From: Lagopus muta
Taxonomy: Eukaryota; Chordata; Aves; Galliformes; Phasianidae
Direction of reading: 5' to 3'
Length of the DNA stretch: 64,000 bases
NCBI RefSeq assembly: GCF_023343835.1
Contig: NC_064439.1
Coordinates: forward strand, 42,215,508-42,279,507
Shown here: positions 38,837-51,306 of the stretch, one piece after another
How the letters are laid out: each line of letters opens with the position of its first letter
Numbering within the stretch: the first letter of the stretch is position 1
Position numbers and translations under genes: made by a program
Notes under the pieces: generated by a model
The model's database searches: none
Seen by the model: the letters and a program-made list of their open reading frames with translations, nothing else
What the model was told of the DNA's origin: nothing

Positions 38837-39268
38837 TAGGTCACTCTGAAAGTAATGCCTCCTTTTTATTTCCATGGAAACTACAACGGGTACAAAGAGC
38901 ACAATAACACTCTTTGGTAGAGCAAATTCTCAGCTACAAAACACTATTCTTCAACATGGTCACCACTATTAGCTATGCATTTTCACCAGTGATGAACTAG
39001 AATCTTCATGCTGCACTCCTGAAAATCTGTGCCAGTTGTGTGATGGCTGTCCGGAACGTAGTTTGTCTTTCATGTCATTGTCACCACAGCTGAAACACAC
39101 CACCTCCTGCCCCACTGTGCTTATATCCCACTGCTTGGTCTCCAAAAATATTCATCAAGTGTCAAGGAATGTCACTGAGTGCCATTTTTTCTGCATGGAG
39201 GAATTAAATTCCAACACTTTTGTTTCAAACAATCTTCCATGTCAGACACCATTTTGTCAGACTGCTTA
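38837..39268 (-). mobile_element. Galluhop / Mariner1_GG-type mariner relic
   Basis: Begins TAGGTCACTCTGAAAGTAATG, the terminal sequence of the chicken mariner that I recognise, next to a TA. The minus strand keeps the order of that element: remnants of the transposase start (MEDCLKQK near 39238, then broken by stops and frameshifts), the AGAATAGTGTTTTGTAGCTG segment, and the terminus. Most of the transposase is deleted and the other terminus is missing, replaced by a TGTATA microsatellite. Non-functional. Confidence 0.85.
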
Positions 39269-39340
39269 TATGTATATGTATATGTGTATGTGTATGTGTA
39301 TGTGTATGTGTAAAATATATGTACATGTATGTAAAATGTA
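39269..39340 (+). repeat. (TGTATA/TGTG)n microsatellite
   Basis: Alternating purine-pyrimidine run of TATGTA and TGTGTA units, interrupted near 39312. It sits exactly where the mariner 5' end should be. Confidence 0.9.
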
Positions 39341-39400
39341 TGTATACAGTTGGACTGGATGATCTTAGACGCCTTTTCCAACCTTCTGTATGGGGTCATC
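39341..39400 (+). repeat. CR1 3' tail fragment
   Basis: TTGGACTGGATGATCTTAGA followed by CCTTTTCCAACCTTCTGTATGG is the CR1 3' end in + orientation. Confidence 0.8.
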
Positions 39401-42400
39401 CTACCTCAAATATAGCCTGTCAACTCTTATAACTGTTCAGTAGACTACCTATATACGAGATCACAGACAGAGTTACCATCCATAAGCTTTTCTAGTGCCT
39501 TTTGTAACTTTTTTGCAGTGAGCTGAATGGATCCGGATGCAGCAATGCTGCAGGTATACCCTTCAGACAACGATCTTGTTCAATACTCAGTTAATGTTCA
39601 TTGAATGCTGATACCTCATATAGGACTCAGGAGCAAATAACTTTCCATGAAAAAAATACTTTTTGAGTTCATTTAATTTCAAAAACAATTTCTAATAGCT
39701 GAAAAAAAATTACCCGAAAAATTACTGTGGAAATCATGGAGTAAACCATTATTGCAATGGCCATATTGCAATCAAATGTATGGTCTCAAGACTCCCCAGT
39801 CCCACATGTCTTAATCAGAAGTAACTCTGTCAAAATCAACAGGATTATGTTGATGGAAATACTGCATTCAGAAGAAAACCTGACCTTTGGAATGAATTAT
39901 TTAGCATTCACGTTCATATCTCTTTGTAGTCTTAGCACACTGGAAACAGTATATTAAAATAGCTAGAATAATCTGACCATAACAGAGTGACCAAGAGTGA
40001 AAGCTCTATAAAAGATCTTTCATGCAGCACTAATAGTCAGTGTGGTGTCAGGTTGATGATGATGATGATGATGAGCTTGAGGTCTATAAAGTCAGCACAA
40101 AACAGCTTGGTCAAGATAAATCATTTTGTCAAAAATGGTCACTTCCCAATTTTGAATTCAATGACATAAACCTTTCACTCTTTTAGGGTTTCTTTTTTGT
40201 GATCCTGTAGAAATGCTTAATAAAATACTTTTAAAATACTTTTGATGTTACTGCTTGATACTGGCTTTTGTGTACATTATCTTCTGTATTTTGCATTAAA
40301 CAACACAGATAATACATAACAGAATATTGCAGATATGTGGCATCTGAAACATTAATTTTATGGAAAGTCTTAGCAAAATTAATCAGGATAATACAGTTGG
40401 CAGAATGTAGCCTTTGTTATTGACGCACTAATAGTAAGCTCACTCTTTAAAATCCATGCCATGATAGCTTGGAAACAAATGTCTTCAGAATGTTAACATC
40501 CTGAAGAATTTTACTTTTCAGTTCTACCTCAGAACGACTGCATATTCATTTAGTTAGTGTCAGAACTGTCTGTGGAAGAGGCCTCGGCCCAAACCAGTTC
40601 TGATTACAGTAAATAAGAATTTCCACAAAAGAAGCACTGCCTTGAAACTCTTTTTGGACGTTGCCTTTGAAGATTCCATTTGCAAGCATACCTCAAACTC
40701 CTCTTTGTTGTTAGCAGTCATACAAGAAATCCCAGTTCTGCTCTCATGTCAAATTTCTTTCCAGTACAAAGGACTGTCACAGGGCCTTGTGTCAGTTAAA
40801 CCTCAGATTTGAGTTACAGGAGTAATTTTGCCTAAATTACATCATTTGTTTTTTACCATTGGGAAAATCTCCATAACATATCATATAAATCTTTGATACT
40901 AAAGACACTATTTTGAATAATAAAATAATGGTAAATTATTAACCACATTCATCTTCGCTGATCAGCAGAGCCTTAATAAGTCCTGTTTATCAAACTCATT
41001 TCTGTTCCTTACGTGTGAACTCGAGGGTATAAAATTATGGAACAAAAATAACGTTAGCGTTTGCAAAGTCTCTAGAGAAAACCAGCTATTGGTGTATGTG
41101 ACAACAGGGAGAACAGCTGGAGAGCCTAATCCCCACCGCCTCCAACCATACAAAGCCCCACAGTTTTGGCAGACCGACTTAAGATTTATGATGCTCCTCA
41201 CTTCTCCCTAATTTTGTCACTATATCACTATATTTGTCACTAATTTTGTCGGTGGTTTTCTCTGAAGACACAAACATATATATTTATTTAATTTCTGGTT
41301 TACTTGTGACTCTAATCTCTGCATTTTCTTTTATGCAATTACCAGTTTAACGAGCAACTACCTTCACTCAACAGTTCTGCAGCTTCCTTATCATCACTGT
41401 CAACAAAGCAAATCTCGCTGTATGTGAGAAGCAGAGAGAAAAGAAGTGAGACGAAAAAGTCCCCAAGCTGAAACTGTGCTCGTTGTCTCATGCAACCAGC
41501 TCTCCAGCATTTCCATGTAAGTAGAGTTGCTGGCAGAAAGTGAAAATAAATCGTACTGGTCATTTTACATGCTGAGAACAATCTAAGCTGATGCCCCAGT
41601 TACACTGTTTTGGAATTGGTAGCTACAAACCATAGAAAAGGAGGACTGGCAATACCAGTCCACATAGTGCAGGTAAAAAAACCATCCTGTCTGAGAAACT
41701 TTCTGTGACCTCTAAGTATGAGAATCAAGGACGATCCTTCTGAGCAAGGATTGGGTATTGCCCTGTTACAGATCAAGATAGAAAACTGAAATGGAAGTCC
41801 AAGATTAATGATGTTTTCTTGAAAAGTTGTATTTAGTATGTGATATGGCACTGTACATCAAACAAGGATCTGCCATTTATTTGAAGGAGCCTCACAACGA
41901 GCCGTGATCAATGGATGGGCAGGGCATTGTGTATCAGCAGATATCAGTGTCAAGAGGAACAAATCCAATTCAAACAGCAAAAGCATGGAAAAAAAGCTAA
42001 AGGGAAGAAAATTGAAGAATTTCTAAATTTGGAATTTCTAAAACAGGATGTTCAGGTAATCTTGGAGATTTCTAAGCAAGCTGCTTCCTTGCACAGAGAG
42101 AAATATGCTCCTTTTTCCCCTGGCATTGTGCATGTATATATTCAGAGAATCTGGGAAAGCAGATTCTGATCTAATCTGCTATTTGCAGATGGTATTGATC
42201 TGGCACAAGAAGGAAAATTTAGCCAATGAGTATTTTATGGCAGGAATGAAAACTAATTCAATATTCACATACACAGGCAATACAGTACAATAGAAATTAT
42301 ATTCTCGTATGGCATTAGGCTACTTAAAATACTACAATCTCTCTATTAGATTGTCCTCTTTATTCTAATGGTACACTCGTGTCAGCTTCCCTGACTATCA

Positions 42401-42945
42401 TTGAACATGAAAATCCCATAGAGACTAATTACATTTTCCTGACTTGTCAAAAGAATACAGGGGATTATTTTTAATACCTATTTTTACCTCTGTGGTTTTA
42501 TCTAACCACAATGGATAAGATGTGACCAAAGGCACAACCGTACCTATGTCACCTTCTCACAACCAAGTCTTTCTCTAGGATTTGGGAAGTAGATACCAGA
42601 GCCTGGAAACCAGGAGACCACGGCCTTTCTACTGCAGGTTTATCAACTGCAACAGGATAACTCTGGATATCCATAGCATATGGGTATAGGAGTGAAGAGA
42701 AAGAGTAACTTCATTCGTAGCTAGAACTCAAGAAGCCTGCATATGGTTTTGACAGACAACCACATGCCAATCTTTCTGAGAAGATAAAAGGCAATTGACA
42801 TCTCTATGTACTCCACATTGATGTAGAAAAAAGGGCCAAGGAGAAATGCAACGATGTGGGTAATGAATTTACATTTATGAGTAACAGCAAAAATTGACAT
42901 GAGAGCGTGATCAAGAAATCCCACTGCCTAACTTAAGACATGCAT
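39401..42945. other. Unique AT-rich intergenic sequence
   Basis: No gene recognised. A short (TGA)7 tract at 40054-40074 is the only repeat seen apart from a minor duplication of TTTGTCACTA near 41213-41247. Confidence 0.5.
40054..40074 (+). repeat. (TGA)7 microsatellite
   Basis: Seven uninterrupted TGA units. Confidence 0.9.
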
Positions 42946-43475
42946 CTTAGGGCTGTGTCCAGGCCTGGGGCCCCCAGCATAAGAAGGATGCAGAGCTCTT
43001 GGAGCAGGTCCAGAGGAGCACTAAGATGATCAGAGGGCTGGAGCACCTCTCCTGTGAAGAAGGGTTGAGGAAACTGGGCTTGTTGAGCTTGGAGAAGAGA
43101 AGGCTCTGGGGAGACCTCATTGTGGCCTTCCAGTACTTGAAGGGAGCGTATAAACAGGAGGGAGAACAAGGGTTGTGAGGGTTGTTTACAAGGGTGGATA
43201 GTGATAGGACAAGGGGCAAGGGTTTTAAACTGAGACAGGAGATGTTTAGGTTAGATATTAGGAGGAAGCTTTACACACAGAGGGTGGTGAGGCACTGGAA
43301 CAGGATGCCCAAGGAGGCTGTGGATGCCCCATCCCTGGAGGCACTCAAGACCAGGCTGGATGTGGCTCTGGGCAGCCTGGTCTGGTAGCTGGCAACCCAG
43401 CCCACGGCACAGGGGTTGAAACTAGATGATCTTTGAGGTCTTTTTCAACCCAGCCCATTCTATGATTTCTTTGTA
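42946..43475 (+). repeat. CR1 retrotransposon fragment, ~0.5 kb
   Basis: Starts at the GGGCTGTGTCCAGGCCTGGGG phrase and ends CCCATTCTATGATTTCT. The frame at 43182-43388 encodes the ORF2 C-terminus (FRLDIRRKLYTQRVVRHWN). A 9-bp duplication (GGGTTGTGA/GGGTTG) near 43168-43184 shifts the upstream frame. Same subfamily as the minus-strand copies at 28891, 45821 and 59323. Confidence 0.95.
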
Positions 43476-45820
43476 TAGTAAAAAACCCAGTCAGGCCTTA
43501 TAAACTTGGTTATTTCACTGAAGAGCCAAGCAGACAACTTCAGGGGCTATAATCTCTCCTTGCTCCACAATTATTACTTCACAGAATGAGTAGGTAATGC
43601 TGACTGAAAATCAATCTGCTAGAGAGCAAGCTGTTAGTACAGGCTGTGTTTTCTACATATCTCCTGCTTCAGAGTATTAAGAACATTAGCATGGAAATAG
43701 AAAATTTTCTTTCTGAAAAGCCCCTGTTTGCTGCTTGTTCCATATATCAAGTTTAAGGACTCAAATCTGCATTTGTTCTTACTTGTATAACCCCTCCATT
43801 AAGGACTTGGTCCTTGATATCATGCATAATGTCATTTAAGAGTGTGAAGGTCCTGCTGAAAGCAATCAGTGGCCTTGTTCACATCCTGGCTTTGCTGGAT
43901 TAAGTCAAAATGTGCATTGGAAGTTAGAAATTAAATCTCTGACTCCATTGATTTTCATAGAGTTTAGCAGAGGTATAACAGAAATGCCTGAATGCTATTC
44001 TTGGGTTTTGAGCTCCTAATTAAAGCTTAGACGATTGTTCCATACTGATGGCAGCCATTACTGGGAAAACAAGTTAAGTTTGAAGTAGAGTTCCCCAGAA
44101 ATGAAGAACGTTTTTTTTTTTAAACCCAAATGCTACCTATCCCAGAAATGGCTGACATTTTTTTCAGCCTGCCAGCTAAAACTCAAACTGTCTGCTGTTT
44201 ACAAATCGTGGCGATGATTGACTGATCAGGGAATAGGAAACATTACCACCTTCTCTTTGACATCTCAAGACTGCTACCCAATTCAAGCCATCACGTTCAT
44301 TGTGTGTGCTTGGATGACTCAGCCTTACTCCCTGGCATTGGCTCTTCCAGAAAGAGTTAATGTGGTTCTGCTGACTCACGGAGGCAGATGAATCTCTTTT
44401 CCCAGTTTGATAGACAGGAAAATTGTCTCATAGGCAAGAGATCCTGAACAATGGCACGCATGTGACCAGTATGCACATCACTGCAAGTGGTACCCAAGTG
44501 CTGCTTGAGAACACAAGGGTCTCCAACTGAGCACACCAACAGCCAGAGCAGCTCTGGGAGTTCAAAGCTAAGGTGTGGATGCACAACGTGGAAGCAAGGA
44601 GGAGTTTAATTTTCACTGCTAATTTTATTGATGATGTTGATACTGTCATGCTTTAAATGTCACTGATCTGTTTCATGCAGCATAAAGTATTATAATTCCT
44701 CTCAGCTTGCTTTGCCAAAGCTCCCAGCCAAAGCCTGTGCATATTCTGTATTCTAATTTCTTCTCTGTCTAGAGCACCTGGAACTGTCTCAAGTTCATTT
44801 ATTTGGGCACATCATTTTGAGCTTTCCACAGTTATCTTCCACTGCTCCATCTGCAAACTCCTTGTTCTCACTCTCAAAGCCCTTTGCAATTCAATCATGC
44901 TTCATGCCACCCCGGGTGTTTCTTACCCTTCCAGAGGACGCATCCTTGCTTTGTCAATTGCAGCCTTCATTGTTGCTTCTCTAGCTTTATTCTACACTTC
45001 CCCATACATCTGAGGACAAAAATCAACAGTGAAAACAGTAAAGTTGCAACTGTAGGTACCCCGCTAATAACAGAAAGGCAGAGAATGGTCAGGGCTGGAC
45101 ATCGACTCAGGAGCTGCACACAGGATCTGCATCACAACCCCTCATTTGGCCTCTCCTTCTCCTCAAATTGCTTTCTGTAAAAGTTCTTTGGAATACAGGC
45201 TGTCACTGACAGCATTTTGCATTTGCGCGTCTTCCGTGCAATGTTGCAAAGTAACTCCTTAATTAACCTGTGAACTACCTTTTTCCCTCTCCTATACAAA
45301 AGGATCACTGTCCAAGTGTCTCACAACCTCACAGTCAGCATGATTTCATATTTTGTAGCTGTGCTTTAAAGGCACAGAGAAATTGAGGCAACACTGGAAC
45401 CCTACAGGAGTGCCGAACCCACACCTCCTTAGTACAGAACAATACCAGATTTCTGTGCCTGTCTCCTTTTCCAGTACAGAGATAAATAACAGTAAACACA
45501 AGCCCTAGGGCCATATTCAGAAATGGCTGGGAAACACTCTAAGTATTTGCAGAACTAAATGCTTTCTGGGGAGCTATTTTTCAGTGTGTTGTTACAGTAA
45601 ATGTTTAGATTTTCCAAAGACAACCTCATAAAACGGTCATTAAGCAGTGCTATTTTATGTACAAATATTTTGCAGAACAATTTAATATGTAATCACACAA
45701 AATGTTCTCACATGCCTAGTACCTTCACAAGCATCAGCATTAACTACCACTTTAGCTAGTATCTCTTTTCCTTTAAGAATAGCTGTGACAAGCCAGGGGT
45801 TGCTTGTCAGATATTCAGAG
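43476..45820. other. Unique intergenic sequence
   Basis: No gene or repeat recognised; frames under 100 codons without domains. Confidence 0.5.
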
Positions 45821-46015
45821 CATAGAATCATAGTAAGGCCTGGGTTGAAAAGAACCACAATGCTCATCTAATTCCAACCCTCTGCTATGTGCAGGTCACC
45901 AACCAGCAGCCCAGGCTGCCCAGAGCCACATCCAGCCTGGCCTTGAATGCCTCCAGGAATGGGGCATCCACAGCCTCCTTGGGCAACCTGTGCCAGTGCC
46001 TCACCACCCTCCATG
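45821..46015 (-). repeat. CR1 3' fragment
   Basis: ATAGAATCATAGTAAGGCCTGGGTTG through GCCAGTGCCTCACCACCCTC, the minus-strand 3' 190 bp of the same subfamily as 42946-43475. Confidence 0.92.
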
Positions 46016-49000
46016 AAGCATCTGAATTATCTCCCTTAACAGAGGGGAAGGAGGGATTTGTGCTTCATGAACACACAAAACTTGACATGGTCATAACTAC
46101 CCTGCCATGGCCTTCAGCAACCTGGCAGAAAGCAGTCCCAAATCCTGCAATGTGCACACTGTGCCTGCAGAGACCATTCAATTTGGATTCATTACCTGCA
46201 TGATTATAGCAGATCATACATTTGCCAATTTCATCCCAAACTCCAGCACAAAGATAGATTTACTGGTGAAATAAATACAAGACCAGACAGTACTTGTAAG
46301 TACAAACTGTACTACAGTCAGGCTTCACCAGTAAAATTTAAAATGTGTGGTAGTTACAAGACAAAATAAATACAGTCCAGTATAGTTCAGCTGAATCTTC
46401 CCTAAACTTTAGAAGTTCAGATGTGAGAACGTCTCCTGTGAACAAGGGCTTTATTCAGCCTCCAAGTGGGAACAAGGCATGAACAGGAGTCTAGACTTCA
46501 TAGAACACTGCTTCAGGTCAAAACCTGTTGTAAAAATACTGCATTGTACAACTGAAATAAATGAAAGTACAGCATCTGTAACTCCACAGGCAGACTAGAT
46601 CTAACCAACCTAACTTCTGTGATTACCTATAACCAATCTGGTCTGGTGCTAAGATCACCTTCACCCGTGGAAGTGCAAAGCTTGTTCTTTGGACTGCATC
46701 TATTCCTACAGATTTCCTTCTGATTTAACTCTGTATAAAAGCCTCACCCTATATACAGCATGACAGAAGGAAAAAAAAAAGCTTTGGAAGTCTATTAATA
46801 CATTCCCTTTAGCAATCTCTGCATATATTTCACACCTAGATTTGAAGCAGTCTTTTCAGTCTGTGCTAGCACAACAGTCTACCAGAGCCTGGGTATGAGC
46901 TCTGAAGTACTCCTTAAAGCTTAGAGAGGCCTCATCCCGCAGCCCCACCATCTTACTGATACCATTTCATGTTCTGAACAATTTTTTCCTGATTTCCTAG
47001 CAAATGTATTTGCAGCTGGATTAGACCTTGCAGTAACTGCCATGGCTAACTGGATAACTCCCCATTGTGGATTTGGATTTCTGATGGTAGTTGCTTTCTT
47101 TCAGTTCACACATCATCAGCTGTGTGGTTTGCACGGAGCCCCACTAGAGCCCATTTCCACGTATGCTGGCTGAACACCCCTGGTCAGGCCCTCGCTGCTG
47201 ACACACCACACTCCCTCTTATGCTGGTACAGGAGTGTGAGGGTTATCTGAAAAAAGGGCTAAAGATGGAGCTGAAAATGCTTACCATACTTTGATGAAAA
47301 ATGGCATGTATTCCGAAAGTACACAGAAACAGCACCTCCTGGGACAGCTGTGTTTGCACAACTGAGAGAGCGGTGTGGAAGTTTTATCTGCTGCACATAG
47401 ACATGAGTTTCAGATGGTGAGCATTTCTTACAATGAGCATTGCTGAGACTGTGCGTGCTGGCTCCTCTGGAGAGATTATGCCCTTGTTCTCAGCCTGCTT
47501 GCCAACTGGCTGCTCCCCCTGTCTGGGCTTCTGATGGCCACGTAAAGAGTGCTACGGAACGTTGGCTTGTTTCATGCAGTGCACAATCTCTGTTTTCTGC
47601 AGATAAATCTGACATGATGCAGCAATAACAAGACACTTGTTCATCCAGCTTCTATGATGAGTTTCAGCAGCCTCGTTGCAAATAACTTCTGACAAATCCA
47701 CAAGAATGCCAAGTGAGCAGAAAATAAATGAAGGTTCCAGTACCGTCCCCACCAAAAAAAGTAACAAGCAGTAAGGAAACGTTCCTTAGCTCCTTGCTCA
47801 ACAAGCAAGCTGTGTATTCTCAACCATTGTGCAATGAGTATATCCTACAACCATCATAAGATCAGCTCACTCACATTACTCTGAGGTTCTCCCCCTACAT
47901 TCACAACAAAACTGTTAGCTAACCAAGCCTCCTAAATTATATCACAGAAACATTTTTGCTCTGCTTGGCATCTCTCAGAACAACCTCCAGGATGACTGGA
48001 TCCTACTTTCACAGAACTGAAACTGCTCTTTTCTGAGAGGAGTCAAGTACCAACTTCTTCCTCCTGACTGCTTCCCTCTTCAGCTGCTGGCTGTGAAATT
48101 CTCCTTATTTACCTGGCACTTTCACACAGATTGGTAACACACTGCTATGTCTACTTGCTCCTAACACCTTTTCTTTCCTATAATTGACAGCACGTGTCTT
48201 CCCACTGAAAAATACGCTCAGTAACGTTATGTCTGGTATCCAAAACCCCTTACTCTCTACTTTCCCATCTTCTCTCCCCTTTCAGAAATGACAGCCTCAA
48301 AAGAGCACCCTTTGTCAATAAGAGTTCCAGTTCTTCCCTTTCCTCAGTGCAGATCAGGGTAAGCGTGCCCAATTGAGGAAGAACGCCTGCGATCGCAAAC
48401 TTTTCACTTCAGTGCAATTAGGGATTTGCCACTGGAATCTGTGCCTTCTTGGGGTCAGCTTCTACTAGCTGCAATGAGATCCTCATGAGACGCAGTTTTA
48501 ACACCACTTGGGCAGAAATGGTCCTGATATCATTTCACAAGCATTGCTTTAATAAAAGTCCTTTGCAAAATCGTTATTAAAATGACTCTCAAAGATTCTG
48601 ATTGTCCTTTGCTATTAGCCTTCATCCTCCCAACAGCTCTGTGCTCTGTCTCATGACACTCCTACTCCCTTATTACTCTACTATTCCCTTCTAAGATTTC
48701 ATGGTTATAGACCACTGCACACCCTCTCTACCACACTGACAAATGCTGCGGTGACCTCTGGCACGTATCGCCATCATAGTTACATCCACAGCATCAAACC
48801 TGCAAGATCTCCATGATCCGTCTCTGACTTGTGGGTCACCTTTGGCCACCCAATTTCTTTATGCTTCTGCCTTCCCAGCCATAAAACAACCGTGTTCTTT
48901 GATATTTATGGATGAAAACCACAGAACAGAGTGTACTACTTAGAAGAAGTTTTCAAGAGTGCTGCAACCTCACTGAATGACTGAATCCATGCCAAGATTA

Positions 49001-50539
49001 ATTATATTTGATACACCTATCAATTACATATTTGCAAAGGGTCCTGCTGGATGACGGCTATCAACTACTGATCTACCACATTTTATTCTTGTACCTGCTT
49101 GCTCAATTATTCCTTGATGAAGAGGAATAGATCTGAAGCACCCATGCATCTCCAACCTCAGGTAACCGGTCTTGTTTTAATTCTTTGCCATGGTAGTCCA
49201 AGTGATGCTAAATGGATCTAACATTCCTGGGGCAAGTTATCTTTCTTTTCAGGAAAAGAAATATAGCTCAACTCTTCCTTCCCAAGCATCCTCTCAAATA
49301 CCCCTGGCAGCATTCAGTTGGGTGCTGGGAGTTCTGACCAAAAGAGCTGAAGCTCTGCCTGGGAATGTTTCCCACCCACACACTGCAAGTGTTCAGGAGC
49401 CAATCTTATTTATGAAGTTTAGTTTGATTTCCAGTCCCTTGTGCCAAAATCCCAATGAGATGTGATTTATACACAGGAGTGGTTGCAGAATTTTGGTATT
49501 ATTTGCTACAGACCAGTACACTTGTTTCAACTGTTTTGGGGTCCATAGACAAGCTACGACATAAAAACTGGTAGCACAGAACTTTGGATATGACAGAGGG
49601 CATCAAGAGACGCAGATACACATTCAAATGACAACAAAAAGTATCAGAGATCTCTTGAATAAAAGACATTGAAACAGAACTGAAAATTGCATTAACTGTA
49701 TTGTCACAACTGAGCAAGAACCCACTGGAATCAGACAGCTTCCTTTGGATGCTTCATCAGGCACACTGCTCTGCAATAAGCCAAACTAAGAACCCAGACA
49801 AACAATAAACATCTCGTAGACAGCACCCTTTGGACTGATCTGGAATCAAATATGAATCAATTCTGGTGCTTGGGTCTCTTTTGCATAGAAAGCAAGCAAT
49901 TCCATGTTTTCTCATGATATATCAGGAATGACTTTGGAGACAGAACTGATTCACTGCATTCATTCATGTTGAATTGCAGTAAATGTAAAATTTACTTGCC
50001 AGTCTCATTCACTACCCTTGCTCAGTTGAAATAGTTGGGGCTAATATTGCATTAACTCTTCCTCCACATAAGAAGGTGCCCATGTGCCCCCTCACCGTGA
50101 CTCTGACAGGGGACCAATGCCAGCCTGGAAGGAGTGAGTGCCCCATGGAGTTCAGTTCTGTTGTTTACATCAGTTGTCCCATACATACTCGGAACCTGTT
50201 TTCTGTACTGATTCCTCCGCTCAGTTTCCGTTTCTGTCTAAAAAAAGGGGCTACAAAGGCAAAGAAAACAATCGTAGTCCTGAACACTTGCCAGGAAAAC
50301 ATAACTATCTCCACCTCATAGCCTCATAGGTAAAGGCTACGAGTGTTCATTGTGACAGACCCGTTGTGCCCCTTCCAAAGGCTCTGTGTCAAGAGTAACG
50401 CTACAGCAGCACGGAGTGACAAAACAAGCCGGGGTACCGAGACTGACTGCAACCTCCCGATTACAAAGCAGCCTTCCGAACAATGCACACAAGTCCCACA
50501 GCTAGCTTAACTACTCGCTGCCTCTGTGCTCTTCGGGAC
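46016..50539. other. Unique intergenic sequence upstream of TMEM158
   Basis: 4.5 kb with no recognisable repeat or gene; GC rises after about 50.4 kb toward the TMEM158 CpG island. Absence of transposons next to a promoter can mark regulatory DNA, but nothing specific is visible. Confidence 0.45.
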
Positions 50540-51064
50540 GCGTTTACAAGCTTCAATCCGTGCGGCGGGGCCCGGCAGGGCAACACGCGGTGATGGGAGT
50601 GCCACGGCCGCCGGCTGCGGAGCGGCTCCCGGTTCCGAACCCGGATCGCCACAGCAACGCGGCAGGTTCCCGAACACCGCACCGTATCCCACGGGTGAAC
50701 ACCGCGTTTCCTCTAAAGCGAAGAAGAATGCGTGTAAATTCGATTCCTAGATGCGATTCCTTCCCACCTGCTGCTCCCACCCCATCGTTCGCGTAGCAGC
50801 CTCTTTCCCCCTCCCCTGGCTCCGGAGCAGGGAAGAAGACGCCAGGCAGGGCAGCTCCCGCGAAGCTGCCCTCGGGGCCGACAGAGGAGGAACGAAGGGG
50901 CCCGCGGGCTCGGGCACGGCGGGCCGCCCGCCCACTCGCCGCGGCCCCGGGGGCACCGGGAGCCTCGGCCACCCGCAGCGGACGAGGAGGGCCGAGAGCC
51001 GCCCCGGCCCGCGGGCGCCGCCCGCAAGGCTCCTCCCGCCCGCCGGGAGCCGCCGGGCCGGGCC

Positions 51065-51084
51065 GGGGGCGGAGGAGGCGGGGA
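51065..51084 (+). promoter_or_regulatory. Two adjacent GC boxes (SP/KLF type) upstream of TMEM158
   Basis: GGGGGCGGAG at 51065-51074 and GAGGCGGGGA at 51075-51084 match the SP1/KLF consensus core GGGCGG/GGCGGGG. They lie about 220-240 bp upstream of the start codon inside the CpG island, so transcription probably starts between roughly 51100 and 51240. The start site itself is inferred. Confidence 0.5.
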
Positions 51085-51190
51085 GGGGGAGCCGCTGCCG
51101 TCACCGAGGCTCCCGGCTCGCTCGGCTCGCCGCCGCGGCAGCCCCAGCCCCGCTCCCACCCCCTCGCCTGCCCCCACCCTCCTTCCCTTT

Positions 51191-51211
51191 CTCTCGCTCT
51201 CTCAGCGAGAG
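51191..51211 (+). promoter_or_regulatory. Perfect 8-bp inverted repeat in the TMEM158 promoter/5' leader
   Basis: CTCTCGCT (51191-51198) is separated by five bases from its exact reverse complement AGCGAGAG (51204-51211), about 100 bp before the start codon. As RNA it would form a short hairpin; as DNA it could bind a dimeric factor. No known motif is matched exactly: it resembles but is not the TCTCGCGAGA promoter element. Confidence 0.4.
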
Positions 51212-51249
51212 CGGCGTGCTTCTTCTCGCAGGTGGCGGCCGGCAGCGCC

Positions 51250-51297
51250 ATGCGACCTCCTGTTCCTCCTGCTCCTCGCCTTCCTCTCCGGCGCTAA
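51250..51297 (+). promoter_or_regulatory. TMEM158 upstream ORF, 15 codons plus stop
   Basis: ATG at 51250 with G at -3 opens a 15-residue proline/arginine-rich frame (MRPPVPPAPRLPLRR) ending in TAA at 51295-51297, only 9 nt before the main ATG. It is in the same phase as TMEM158, so without the stop it would extend the protein. A second upstream ATG at 51302 (weak context, T at -3) opens an overlapping frame that runs out of phase through the first part of the CDS. Both could lower translation of the main frame if they lie in the mRNA; the transcript start is not known. Confidence 0.5.
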
Positions 51298-51306
51298 GTC
51301 AATGCC

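Noticed and set aside
50553..51251. 232-codon minus frame upstream of TMEM158, as a possible divergent gene
   Set aside because: Pure CpG-island composition, no recognisable domain, no splice or poly(A) context. Divergent non-coding transcription remains possible.
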